This document shows, piece after piece, positions 55,681-64,000 of a stretch of 64,000 nt of DNA. The position numbers and the translations under genes are program-made. Every line of letters starts with the position of its first letter. Within the stretch, counting starts at the first letter, position 1. Location: positions 129,079,139 through 129,143,138 of the forward strand of contig NC_044983.1 of the NCBI RefSeq assembly GCF_008728515.1. Reading direction: 5' to 3'. The DNA is from Papio anubis. Taxonomy: Eukaryota > Chordata > Mammalia > Primates > Cercopithecidae. The notes under the pieces were generated by a model. It saw only the letters and a list, made by a program, of their open reading frames with translations. It had not been told where the DNA came from and did no database searches.

Positions 55681-55965
55681 TAAGATATATATTATATATA
55701 TAAACATGTATGATATATATTATATATAAACATGTATTATATATACGTATAGTCATGTACATACATGTGTACTCACAGAACATACAACACATGTATATAT
55801 GCATGTGCATGTATATGTTTCTATGCATAAATACATATAGAACACATGTAAGCATGTACATATTGACATGCTTCATATATAAATGTGTGTATACATATGT
55901 AGTTATAAACACCCATGGCAACATTATCTACATACATGTGCATGTACACACATATGAACAATGTG
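55681..55965. repeat. AT-rich TATA/ATGTATG tract
   Basis: The segment mixes TATATA, ATAAACATGTAT and ACATGTGCATG words; a unit resembling 'tatatataaacatgtat' occurs twice at 55694-55740. Many self-complementary words mean hairpins or cruciforms are possible. Confidence 0.9.
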
Positions 55966-56517
55966 TGCTTGGAAGTCCTAGATGTATGTCAGACGTCATA
56001 CTCTCAGTGGTCAGCAAGGGCTCCCAGGCCCTCTCACTGTATCTAGGCCATCACCCATGGAGCCTCTGAGGCCGATGCCCCTGTTAGAGGTCACCCCTGG
56101 CCTTCTGGCCTCCTGGCCTCTGCCCAGCACCCTATCAGCCCACTGCTTTGTCTGCTGCAGCCCACCTTGGGCCACGGTATTGGTGGGGGCAGTGCCAACT
56201 CGGTTGCTCCTGACTTCGGAGGAGGCCCAGCACAAAGCGGTTTCAGTGCTGAGCAATTAACAGGCAGGCTCTTCTGGTTCTTCACAGCCCTTTCCTCCCG
56301 AGCAGGGCAGGGGCAGGGTAAGGCTAGCTGGCATGCGCTTTCTTGTTCCACCCTTAGGCCTGAGGTTGAGTCTCCTTGTCAGATAACCTCGCTCAGAGTC
56401 GTTCTGAAACCCTTTGCTACAGGGTGCCCTTAATTGTGCGGCGTCTGCTGCAACTCCCTCCACACCCACACCAAGCCACAGGCCTCCACATAGGCCCTCA
56501 GGTGTCTGAACCTTAAA
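55966..56517. other. No gene seen; GC-richer segment
   Basis: 56040-56460 is noticeably richer in G+C than its surroundings and has scattered CpGs, but not at island density by eye. Several overlapping open frames on both strands result from composition. No exon can be supported. Confidence 0.35.
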
Positions 56518-56670
56518 TTAAAATCTGGTGTTTGCCTTTTCCTAAAAGATACCTTGACTCTACGTCAATAGCACATGGAAGTCGTATCTTGCAGAAATAA
56601 GGGGGGGAGATCAGAAACAAAGAATGCAAGGTGGCTAGCACAGCATGTGGTGTGATGAATGAGGGGTGGC
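56518..56670 (+). repeat. Unassigned direct repeat, copy 2
   Basis: 'ttaaaatctggtgtttgcct', 'caatagcacatggaagtcgt', 'aagggggggagatcagaaac' and 'gaatgcaaggtggctagcac' correspond to 54738-54890. An antisense MIR overlaps or abuts its right end. Confidence 0.75.
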
Positions 56671-56790
56671 ATTGCTGCCCTCATGTCACAGCTGAAGAAA
56701 CAGAGAGGTGAGTGAACTTGCCTGGTGTCACCCAGCTGAGAACTGGGATACTAGAGTCAACCTCAAGTTTGCCCCTCTGACTTGGAAGCC
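56660..56790 (-). mobile_element. MIR SINE
   Basis: 'gtcacagctgaagaaacaga', 'gaggtgagtgaacttgcctg' and 'gtgtcacccagctgagaact' are the reverse complement of the MIR core. The acceptor-like 'tttcctctgcag' following at 56798-56809 is probably incidental. Confidence 0.65.
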
Positions 56791-56809
56791 CGTGGTCTTT
56801 CCTCTGCAG

Positions 56810-57175
56810 GGCCTCTTGGGGCAGCGGCAGAGCTGGGAGAGGCACCGGCTCTTTCGGCTCTGGGCCCAGTGTTCTTTGTGCAGTACCAGGGCCTCTCCGA
56901 GTGAAAATCTGAAGACACAAGCTCAAAGCCTGCAAGGCCCAGGCAACTGCCGACGTTGGTGAACTGGCACTGGGGCCAACTCTGGGGAGTGGAGGCAGCC
57001 TGGCCAGCTGGAGGAGAATACCCCCCCCCACCTAAAGGGGCATCTGCTCTCCTCTGCCCAGCATGTGGGCCCCCTGAGAGTGAAGGCCCAGGGTTGCAAG
57101 ATCTTAAGGGAAGTCACACATTGGAGATTTTAGGTAACATTAACCAAGGGCTAATTCCCAGCAGCTAATTCAAAT
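56810..57175. other. No gene seen
   Basis: G+C-richer sequence with overlapping short frames on both strands and an eight-C run near 57022. No domain is recognisable in any of them. Confidence 0.35.
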
Positions 57176-57202
57176 TATATGTGTGTGTGTGTGTGTGTGT
57201 AT
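57176..57202. repeat. (TG)n microsatellite
   Basis: About eleven TG units. Confidence 0.95.
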
Positions 57203-57335
57203 GCCTATTATACTAGCTAAACAAAACACATATGTTAGTAGAATTTTGCTGGCAAGCTGCCAATTTGCCTCCTCTGCTATAAACTGTTTTACAATTTAAG
57301 GGAGGTATTTTGGTTAATTTTTGTTTGTTTTGCAG

Positions 57336-57388
57336 ATGAATCTGACAAACCTGCCTCAGTTACCCCAGAACTCCTATGACCGGCTTTA
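57336..57388 (+). other. Exon-like segment after a strong acceptor (candidate)
   Basis: A long T-rich tract ending 'tttttgtttgttttgcag' at 57335 is a good 3' splice acceptor. It is followed at once by an ATG and a 17-codon frame (MNLTNLPQLPQNSYDRL) ending in TAA. It could be a terminal exon, or part of a noncoding transcript, or chance. There is no partner exon that I can identify. Confidence 0.2.
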
Positions 57389-57859
57389 AGCTCTGGTCAG
57401 GGAAATAGAGGCAAAAGAAGCCTGATAATTACTGAGGAAGACTGGATGGAAACTTGGGTCAGGTGGGGCTCATGGCTTTTTGAAACCCTGAGGCTCCAGC
57501 TCACCTGTAAAGTGAGCTCTTTGAGGAAGATGCAAGCTTTGTATCCTCATCCATAGCCCAGGAAAGCATCAACTTATAAGGTCAAAGAGAAGGCTGCGGG
57601 TTTGTGTCTGGAAAGAAGCTAGGGTAGTATCTGGGACAAAGCAGACTCTAAATGGCAGCCATAGGCCTGGCTGCTTGATCTGTGTGCCCCAGCACGAGAT
57701 GGAAATGTGAGGTTGCTTGTTCAAAACTTGTTAAGAATTTCAGTACAGTGACAGCAGATTATTAAATGGAGCCAGGAGCCCTTCTAAACACAGGCCCTGT
57801 GTGATTCTATAGCTTATATACTCATGAAGCCAGCCCTGGGTAGCCATCATTATTAGCTA
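57389..57859. other. No gene seen
   Basis: Unique-looking sequence between the acceptor-like site and the next MIR. Confidence 0.35.
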
Positions 57860-58110
57860 GCAGAGACAATATTTGTTGAGCAACTACTATGTGCTGGGCA
57901 CCATGCTAAGTGCTTGCCATGGTTTTGTGTAATCCTTGCTATAGCCTTAAGCGTGGATATAGCTATTATTCTTATTTGATAGGTAAGGAGAATGAGGAAC
58001 AGAGAGGCTGAGTCATTTGTTCAAGATCACACAGCTGGCGAGTGGCAGAGTTGGATTTGACCCAGGCAGTCTCACCCAGAAGCCCATGTTAGTAACCACT
58101 GGGCTATATT
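57860..58110 (-). mobile_element. MIR SINE, nearly complete
   Basis: 'caactactatgtgctgggca', 'ttatttgataggtaaggaga', 'caagatcacacagctggcga' and 'ccatgttagtaaccactggg' read as the full reverse complement of MIR. Confidence 0.85.
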
Positions 58111-58719
58111 ATACCGTTCTTATGATTGTCATTTTCATTATCATTGTCTTCTTCTGAACTTAAACAGGGAGCTTGGTCTGACTAGGATGGAGCACACAGA
58201 GATTCCCTGAGCCAGGCCCAGAGATCAGGCCCAGGAATCTTATTCCCAAAGCCAGAGAGGCTCAGGTACAGGACTCAGTTCTCCCTGGAGATGCTGCCTG
58301 TGCGGTGCTTACATTGGGAGGTCAGCACCCAAAGAGCAAGGAGGAGAGAGTTCAAATGAGGACACTCCTGCTATTTATTAAACAAAGAGAGGCCTCTGCA
58401 GGACTGAAAGCACACAACTTTATTCTTTATTCTCTGATCCAAGGTCTGGATCAGAGCTAATCAACTGCAAAGCGATTACTCACATTACACAGCTTCAGAC
58501 TGACTCAGCACCTTTGGAACCCAGGTTGGATAACAGATCCTCTCTTCCCACTGTCCTGTAGAGTTTCCAGGCAGCAGGGGCCACCCCATTTGATATGAGA
58601 CTGCAGCAAATCCTCTTAAGATCAGACAGGTGACTGTCCCTGACTAGTGAGTATTCTTCCTCTGCGTTTTCCCTTTCTGGTACAGAGAAGTAAACTGCCT
58701 GTATGGTCCCACCTTTTCC
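58111..58719. other. No gene seen
   Basis: Unique-looking. It grades into a polypyrimidine run before the Alu. Confidence 0.4.
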
Positions 58720-58770
58720 TTTTTCTCTTTCTCTTTCTCTGTCTCTTTCTCTTTTCTTTTCTTTTCTTTT
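58720..58770. repeat. Polypyrimidine (TTTCTC/CTTTT)n tract
   Basis: A pure C/T run of about 50 bp next to the T-tail of an antisense Alu; most likely grown from that tail. Confidence 0.9.
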
Positions 58771-59063
58771 TATTTTTTTTGGAGACAGAGTCTCATTCTG
58801 CTGCCCAGGTTGGAGTGCAGTGGCACAATCTCGGCTCACTGCAACATCTGCCTCCCAGGTTCAAGTGATTCTACTGCCTCAGCCTCCTGAGTAGCTGGGA
58901 TTACAGGTGCAGGTTGCCACGCCCGGCTAATTTTTTGTACTTTAGTAGAGACGGAGTTTCACTCTGTTGCCCAAGTTGGTCTCAAACTCCTGGGCTCAGG
59001 CAATCCACCTGCCTCGGCCTCCCAAAGTGCTGGGATTACAGGTGTGAGCCACTGCTCCCAGTC
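58771..59063 (-). mobile_element. AluS
   Basis: A full antisense Alu from 'ggagacagagtctcattctg' to 'gtgagccactgctcccag'. 'aggttcaagtgattctactg' and 'tcaaactcctgggctcagg' fit an older S/J-type copy. Confidence 0.9.
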
Positions 59064-59224
59064 CCCATCTTTTTCAAATAATCTTGTGAATTCACGATTT
59101 TAAGTTGAAAGCGGGAGGATAATGTATCAGCAATATTTTTGAAAATGTTGAAAACAAAGAAAAAATGTACCCCAATTTCAATGATTCTCAGAGCAATAAT
59201 TTAATTTCTCACCTATGAAATAGG

Positions 59225-59370
59225 AATGATGGTAATAAGGATGATGATGATGATGGTTAACAGCTAACATCTATTGAGCCTTCATAACATCCCAGGCACT
59301 TTGCTAAATGCTTGACTCAAATTATCTCACGCATGCATTCCTACTTGACATAGGTGTGATCCTGCTGTCC
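59225..59370 (-). mobile_element. MIR SINE fragment beside GAT units
   Basis: A short GATGATGATGATG run at 59241-59256 is followed by 'aacatctattgagccttcat' and 'aggcactttgctaaatgctt', the reverse complement of the MIR end. Confidence 0.6.
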
Positions 59371-59659
59371 AAACCACTTACAATCTTTTTTCAAGATGCA
59401 CTAAATTATAGCTCAGGCAATTTACATGCAATTAATCTCCTTAATGGAATGTTTATGGTTAGATAACAGAACCATGGTATAGATGAGTGGCGATTCATTG
59501 AGCTCCTCTGCTCAAGTTGGAAATTGCCTGTTCTAAGAGGAGTGTGGTGGGGGATGTGGAAAGGAAGGTGAAGGGGAGGAAAGGCTGGGAAGCTGACTGC
59601 TGCCAGTGACCCTGCTTATTCCTCTCTGTATCTCCCTCCCTAAGCTTGCTCCCTCACTA
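59371..59659. other. No gene seen
   Basis: A short unique-looking spacer, G-rich near 59540-59590. Confidence 0.35.
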
Positions 59660-60065
59660 AGCTCCAGCTACACTGTCCTCCTTTTGTCTTCCTTTGTTCC
59701 TTAAATTCTCTGTGCTCTATCCCTCTCCAGGGCCTTTGCAAGTGCTGTTCAATCCATTTTTCTTCTGTGTGCCTGGGTAGCATCCACACATCCTTCTGGC
59801 ATTCAGCTTGGTGTGATGTTCTTGGGAAGCCCTCTCGGACCCTGGGTCCTGGTTGTGCTGCGCAGCCTTCTTCCTATTGCTTGCCAAAGCTGCACTTGAA
59901 CATTCGTTTTGGATCTTATTTGTTAGTGCCTCCCATGCATTAGAGTCTTTACACCGCGAGGACAGAGACTATGCCTATCTTACTTATTCCTATCTATTAT
60001 CACTGCATCCTTACCACCTAACACACAGTATGGATTCAATAAGTGCTTGTTGAAGGAGTGAATAA
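59660..60065 (+). mobile_element. L2 3' portion
   Basis: 'ctccagggcctttgcaagtg', 'gaggacagagactatgccta', 'acacagtatggattcaataa' and 'gtgcttgttgaaggagtgaa' follow the L2 3' end in order. Confidence 0.8.
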
Positions 60066-60179
60066 GTAGAAAGATGTGTTCAGGTAGCACGTATGCATCG
60101 GCTCCATGAATGTGGGTGATGAATTCATGCTGAGCTGGACCCTAATCCATACCTGGGGAAAGGGGATAGGGTGTCATGG

Positions 60180-60290
60180 CCTCAGCCAGGGGTCGGGTAG
60201 GCACACTGGATACTCTGTATGTTGATGGCAGCATCATCCAGTGTGATCTTCCGGGGTACGGGGCTGGCCTTTATGTGGACTGGATTTGAA
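60180..60290 (-). other. Exon-like segment with acceptor (candidate)
   Basis: On the minus strand, 'gttcctctttttttccag' (60291-60308 region) forms a good splice acceptor. Downstream an open frame of about 35 codons includes SNPVHIKASPVPRKITLDD and NIQSIQCAYPTPG before TGA. The plus strand is also open here, and I cannot assign the peptide to any protein. It might be a terminal exon, a pseudogene scrap, or chance. Confidence 0.2.
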
Positions 60291-60664
60291 GCTGGAAAAA
60301 AGAGGAACTGAGAGAGCCAGGCAGGTGTGAGGTGAATGCCCCTCCACTGGCCCAGAATTTTCTCCTCTGCCCGAAGCAGAAGCACTGGGCCCTCAAGGTC
60401 TGGACCAAGAGGTGGTAAACAGTCTCTGTAAAGGTCCAAATGGTAAATATTTCAGGCTTTGTGGGTCTTATGGCCTGTGTTGCAACTATTCAACTTATAC
60501 CATCATAGTACAAAAGCAGCCATAGACAATGCATCAGCCAATGAATCTGACTGTCTTCCAATAAATATTTATTTATTGAAATTTGAATTTCACACCTTCA
60601 TGAATCATAGATTTTTCTTTTTTTTTTTAAGATTTTTTTCCTCTCAACCATTAAAAGATGTTAA

Positions 60665-60957
60665 GGCTAGGCACAGTGGCTCACACCTGTAATCCCAGCA
60701 CTTTGGGAGGCCGAGGTGGGTGGATCACGAAGTCAGGAGTTCAAGACTAGCCTAGTCAACATAGTGAAACCCCATCTCTACTAAAAATACAAAAAAATTA
60801 GCTGGGTGTGGTGGCATGTGCCTATAGTCCTAGCTACTCGGGAGGCTGAGGCAAGAGAATTGCTTGAACCTGGGAGGTGGAGGCTGCAGTGAGCCAAGAC
60901 CATGCCACTGCACTCCAGCCTGGGTGACAGAGTGAGACAATGTCTCAAAGAAAAAAG
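60665..60957 (+). mobile_element. AluS, first of two in a hAT element
   Basis: A full sense Alu ('gctaggcacagtggctcac' to 'gagtgagacaatgtctc'), flanked by aaaagatgttaa (60653-60664) and aaaagatattaa (60958-60969). Confidence 0.9.
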
Positions 60958-60980
60958 AAAAGATATTAAAATGATTATTA

Positions 60981-61279
60981 GGCTGGGTGTAGCGGCTCAC
61001 GCCTGTAATCCCAGCACCCTGGGAGGCCGAGGCAGGTGGATCATCTGAGGTCAGGAGTTCAAGACCAGCCTGGCCAACATGGCGAAACCTTGTCTCTACT
61101 AAAAGTACAAAAATTAGCCGGGCGTGGTGGCGGGTGCCTGTAGTCCCAGCTACTCAGGAGGCTGAGGAAGGAGAATTGCTTGAACCCAGGAGGCAGAGGT
61201 TGCAGTGAGCCAAGATCGTGCCATTGCACTCCATCCTGGGTGACAGAGCGAGACTCCATCTCAAAAAAAGAAAAAACAA
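60981..61279 (+). mobile_element. AluS, second of two in a hAT element
   Basis: A full sense Alu starting 'ggctgggtgtagcggctcac', ending 'gagcgagactccatctc' and a short A-tail. 'gaggtcaggagttcaagac' indicates S-type. It inserted about 20 bp downstream of the first. Confidence 0.9.
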
Positions 61280-61356
61280 ATATTAGCTTGTTGGTTGCAC
61301 AAAAAGCAGGCAACCTGCTAGTTGGCTGACCGACCGGGGTCTGCCGACCCTGGTCT

Positions 61357-62483
61357 ATACTCTCGCTCCATATCTCTGTTTTCTCTGCCATTTCATAGAA
61401 GGTGCTTTTTTAGGTCAGCCGGGTCCAGGTCCTCAGCTGCCATTTCCTCCTTGTGTGATCTAGGGGGTGTCATTTGATCTCTTGGGGCCTGGGTATTTAG
61501 GGGTTGGGTTAGATAAGTTCCAAGCTGAGGCTTTCTGCTAATGGTTGGCTGACGCTGATGTCTGGAGTCTCCTGCTGGGGTCTCTCCACTCCATGCTGGG
61601 GGTTCTTCTGGGGAGGCTCTGCATGGCTTTGAGAAAAACTGTGAACATCAGAGCGAGCCCACCATGTAGGAAGCCACCAGTGGATAGAGAGGCAGATTCC
61701 AGATTCCTGAGCTGTGGGTGCCACTGGGGGTCTTGTTCATCAGAAAAGCCTCCAATTAACACTTGGAATTGGACCTGAGCCACATGTTCGTTCATTTTCC
61801 TTCCAGAAAACTGTGCAAGATTATGGGAATCCATCCTTATCTCTGAACACTCTGCTGTTGTGAAATAAGGACTTGATTTCCATCAGGCACGAGGAAGTGA
61901 AACTTGAGTGGGGTAAGGGACGTGGGACATGTTACTACAAGTAGTGTGTGGGCACAGATCACAGCTCAGAGCCGATTTGAAAACAAAAAACCTGGCCAAC
62001 CTGTTTTTTGTCTCATTACCTTATTCTTTGTAAATGACCCAAGTATATACCCAACCCAGAAACCGGGACTTACTCGGGCCTCCCGTCCTTTCTCCCCCAC
62101 ACACCATTAATCCCGTCTATCTGTGCATTTTTCCCAGGACCATTTGCGAGTGTGTGACCTTTCTTGGACTCCAACCCACACTTTCTTCACTCAGCACTTT
62201 ACCTTCCCGCACCTGGACCAAATTTGATCTCCTAAAATCATTAATCATCGTCCCGCCTTTAGACACTTTCTAATTTTCAGGTCATGATACATGTTGTTGT
62301 GTGTTTGTTTTGTTTTATTTTCCAAAAAGGAAAATCTGATTGTATCAGTTACTTTGTAGAAGTTATTTAATGGCCTGGGATCATGGAAAGTTCTGGAGCT
62401 GCATATTGGTGATAGATGCCCAACAATGCAAATGGGCTAATGCCACTGAATTCCACTTAAACGTGGTTAACATGATACATTTA
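61357..62483. other. No gene seen
   Basis: About 1.1 kb unique-looking. The minus-strand frame of 98 codons at 61538-61834 and overlapping plus-strand frames compete over the same bases and have no recognisable domain. Confidence 0.4.
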
Positions 62484-62497
62484 TGTTCTGTGCATTT

Positions 62498-62735
62498 AAA
62501 ATTTTTTTTTGTTTGCTTTTTTACAGACAGGGTATTGCTCTGTTGGTGAGGCTGGAGTGTAGCGGTGCAATTATAGCTCACTATAACCTCAAATTCCTGG
62601 GCTCAAGCTCTCCTCCTGTCTCAGCCTCCCAGGTTTCTAGGACTATAGGTGTGAAGGCACAGCACTAGGTCTTTAAATTTATTTTATTTCATTTTATTTT
62701 TGTGGAGGTAGAATCTTACTATGTTGCCTGGACTA
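62498..62735 (-). mobile_element. AluJ, 5'-truncated
   Basis: Antisense Alu: 'acagggtattgctctgttgg', 'gcaattatagctcactataa', 'tctcagcctcccaggtttct', then the start of the left arm ('gtagaatcttactatgttgc') and stop. Flanks tgttctgtgcattt (62484-62497) and tgttctatgcattt (62736-62749) match at 13 of 14 positions, so the truncation occurred at insertion. Confidence 0.85.
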
Positions 62736-62749
62736 TGTTCTATGCATTT

Positions 62750-63339
62750 TACAATAAAATTTCTTTAATCATTCTTCATCATTGCAAAACACGTTTGTAA
62801 GGTTTATAGGTACCTTGCAGAAACTCGAATGTCCCATCATGCAAGTTTCATTCCACGCGCTCCGATCTTAGCTTCACCTTTAGCAACTTGTCATTCCTAA
62901 CTGCACTTTTTTGTCTCCCCACCTTCCAATTTCATTTCACCTGCCTGATGTGTATTTCATCTTCCCCTCTTTCCTACTGCCTGAACATCTATTCAACCTT
63001 GAAGATCCAGGTCAACAAGATACTGTCATCTCCCCCATCATTGGCCTCTTACTGATAGCATTAAAGGACTGTTTGTTTCATTTTAATATTAATCATAGAT
63101 CAGCAAGAAAAGCCCCAGATATTTATAAGGGGTATGCCAGATATATCTCAGATAAAGAGAACCTCAGTAAAATGAATGCCACTCATTCTATGCGAAAGAT
63201 AACCAACATCTTTGTAGTTGTCTGTATGTCTGTTCCCAAACTTCTTCCATTCCTTCCCCCTTCAGACTTGACTCCTACCATGAATTTTGTATTTGTCCAT
63301 CAATTTATTTTCTTCTGTTTCATCATGCCAGTTTGTCTT
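62750..63339. other. No gene seen
   Basis: A/T-rich, unique-looking or very diverged. A 149-codon plus-strand frame at 62911-63360 runs into the L1M and has no domain. Confidence 0.4.
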
Positions 63340-64000
63340 CCCGAGCAGTGGATCACGTAGTTGAACATGCTTTTGAACTTTACTTAAATGGAATCATACT
63401 GCATCTTCTCTGTGACTTGCTTTCTCCCCCTCAAAATTAGGTGTGTGAAATCCATCTACTCTTTTGCATGTTATTGCAATTCATTCATTTCACTGGTATA
63501 TACTGTTTAATTGGAAAAATATAATACATTTAAAAAATCTATTCTTGTTGGTGATGGGAATTTTAATTGTTTCCAGCTTTTGCTATAAAAAATTGTGCTG
63601 ACGTGGCCTGGCTGTCTCTGTGCAGGTTTCCTGGAGCAAACCCAAGATTCTCCAGGTATATAGACAGAAGTGGAAATGCTGCTGCAGACTTACGCATTTC
63701 CTTAACTACATCTGATGATGCCAAATTGCTTCTACTGTGATTTTATCAAATTACACTCTCATCCGGCATTTGTTAAGAGGAGCGATTGTTCCATGTCCAT
63801 GCATCATTGATTATCAGACTTTAATTTTTGCTAACTTGGTGGATGTGAAATGGTATCTCATTGTGACTTTATTTCACATTTCCAAGTGACTAGAGAGGTT
63901 GAGTTCCTTATCGCATGTTGATTGTTGATTCATATATATTTTTTTATTGAGTGAAATCTGTTTTGCTCATTTTTTCAACTGAATTTTTTGTTTTGTTCTT
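63340..64000 (-). mobile_element. Old L1 (L1M), running off the window
   Basis: 'ttacttaaatggaatcatac', 'tgacttgctttctccccctc', 'agaagtggaaatgctgctgc', 'gtgaaatggtatctcattgt' and 'gactttatttcacatttcca' are reverse-complement words of an old L1 ORF2/3' region. It continues beyond 64000. Confidence 0.75.

Larger units (their letters stand above)
60409..61356 (+). mobile_element. hAT-type DNA transposon (MER series), split by two Alus
   Basis: The left part (60409-60652) reads 'agtctctgtaaaggtccaaa', 'aaatatttcaggctttgtgg', 'aaaagcagccatagacaatg', 'ttccaataaatatttattta'. The right part (61282-61356) reads 'tgttggttgcacaaaaagca' and ends 'gggtctgccgaccctggtct', the inverted counterpart of the hAT start. 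It is a non-autonomous element with no transposase. Confidence 0.75.

Noticed and set aside
56040..57060. CpG island or promoter
   Set aside because: G+C is raised but CpGs are sparse by eye, and MIR sequence lies in it; observed/expected CpG would have to be computed to revive the idea.
61538..61834. 98-codon minus-strand frame as a gene
   Set aside because: Plus-strand frames cover the same bases, the residues match nothing I know, and no acceptor or donor supports an exon.
62911..63360. 149-codon plus-strand frame at the right end
   Set aside because: It runs into an antisense old L1 and has no domain, signal peptide or repeat structure.

Overview
This window is repeat-dense primate nuclear DNA with no gene I can support. 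Everything points to an Old World monkey (Cercopithecidae). The Alu at 7388-7694 carries variants I associate with macaque/baboon AluYRa. The young L1 at 38985-39798 has a 3'UTR of the cercopithecine type, including a perfect 18-bp tandem duplication. Older layers (MIR, L2, MaLR LTRs, Tigger and hAT DNA transposons, AluJ/AluS) are those shared by all catarrhines. No continuous coding frame beyond L1 remnants looks like protein, and I saw no tRNA, rRNA or snRNA gene and no obvious CpG island.

Layout. 1-8.3 kb: old MIR, L2 and L1ME fragments, then one nearly full-length antisense L1 (925-8285, imperfect 15-bp target duplication) holding two Alus and an opposite-strand L1 piece. 8.3-18.8 kb: a three-monomer AluJ, a locally duplicated old repeat (around 11.2 and 11.8 kb), MIRs, an MLT1 LTR and an AluY. 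18.8-22.3 kb: an MSTA-type LTR split by a 3.1-kb L1PA. 22.3-38.5 kb: sparse old repeats, TG-rich tracts, a hAT element, a MER2/Tigger, a short L1 and an AluS. 38.5-41.8 kb: the most rearranged part, where an AluJ contains an inverted copy of a segment lying about 430 bp downstream and that copy was later hit by a monkey-lineage L1. 41.8-52.7 kb: Alus, L1M pieces, a 350-bp TGCATG/TG tract, MST/THE1 LTRs, L2 and MIR. 52.7-60.4 kb: the least repetitive part, with possible conserved elements, an unassigned 150-bp direct repeat pair, and two weak exon-like segments. 60.4-64 kb: a hAT element split by two Alus, a truncated AluJ, and an old L1 running off the window.

The window reads as intergenic or deep intronic DNA. 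Its history can be ordered by nesting: MIR/L2/L1M/hAT first, then MaLR LTRs and the large L1, then AluJ/S, then cercopithecine AluY/L1. I found no previously undescribed biological system. The best leads are the inverted templated insertion in the AluJ, the 54.7/56.5-kb repeat pair, the Alu trimer, and two candidate exons that need homology or RNA evidence. Repeat family names are from memory of consensus sequences, so subfamily labels are provisional.
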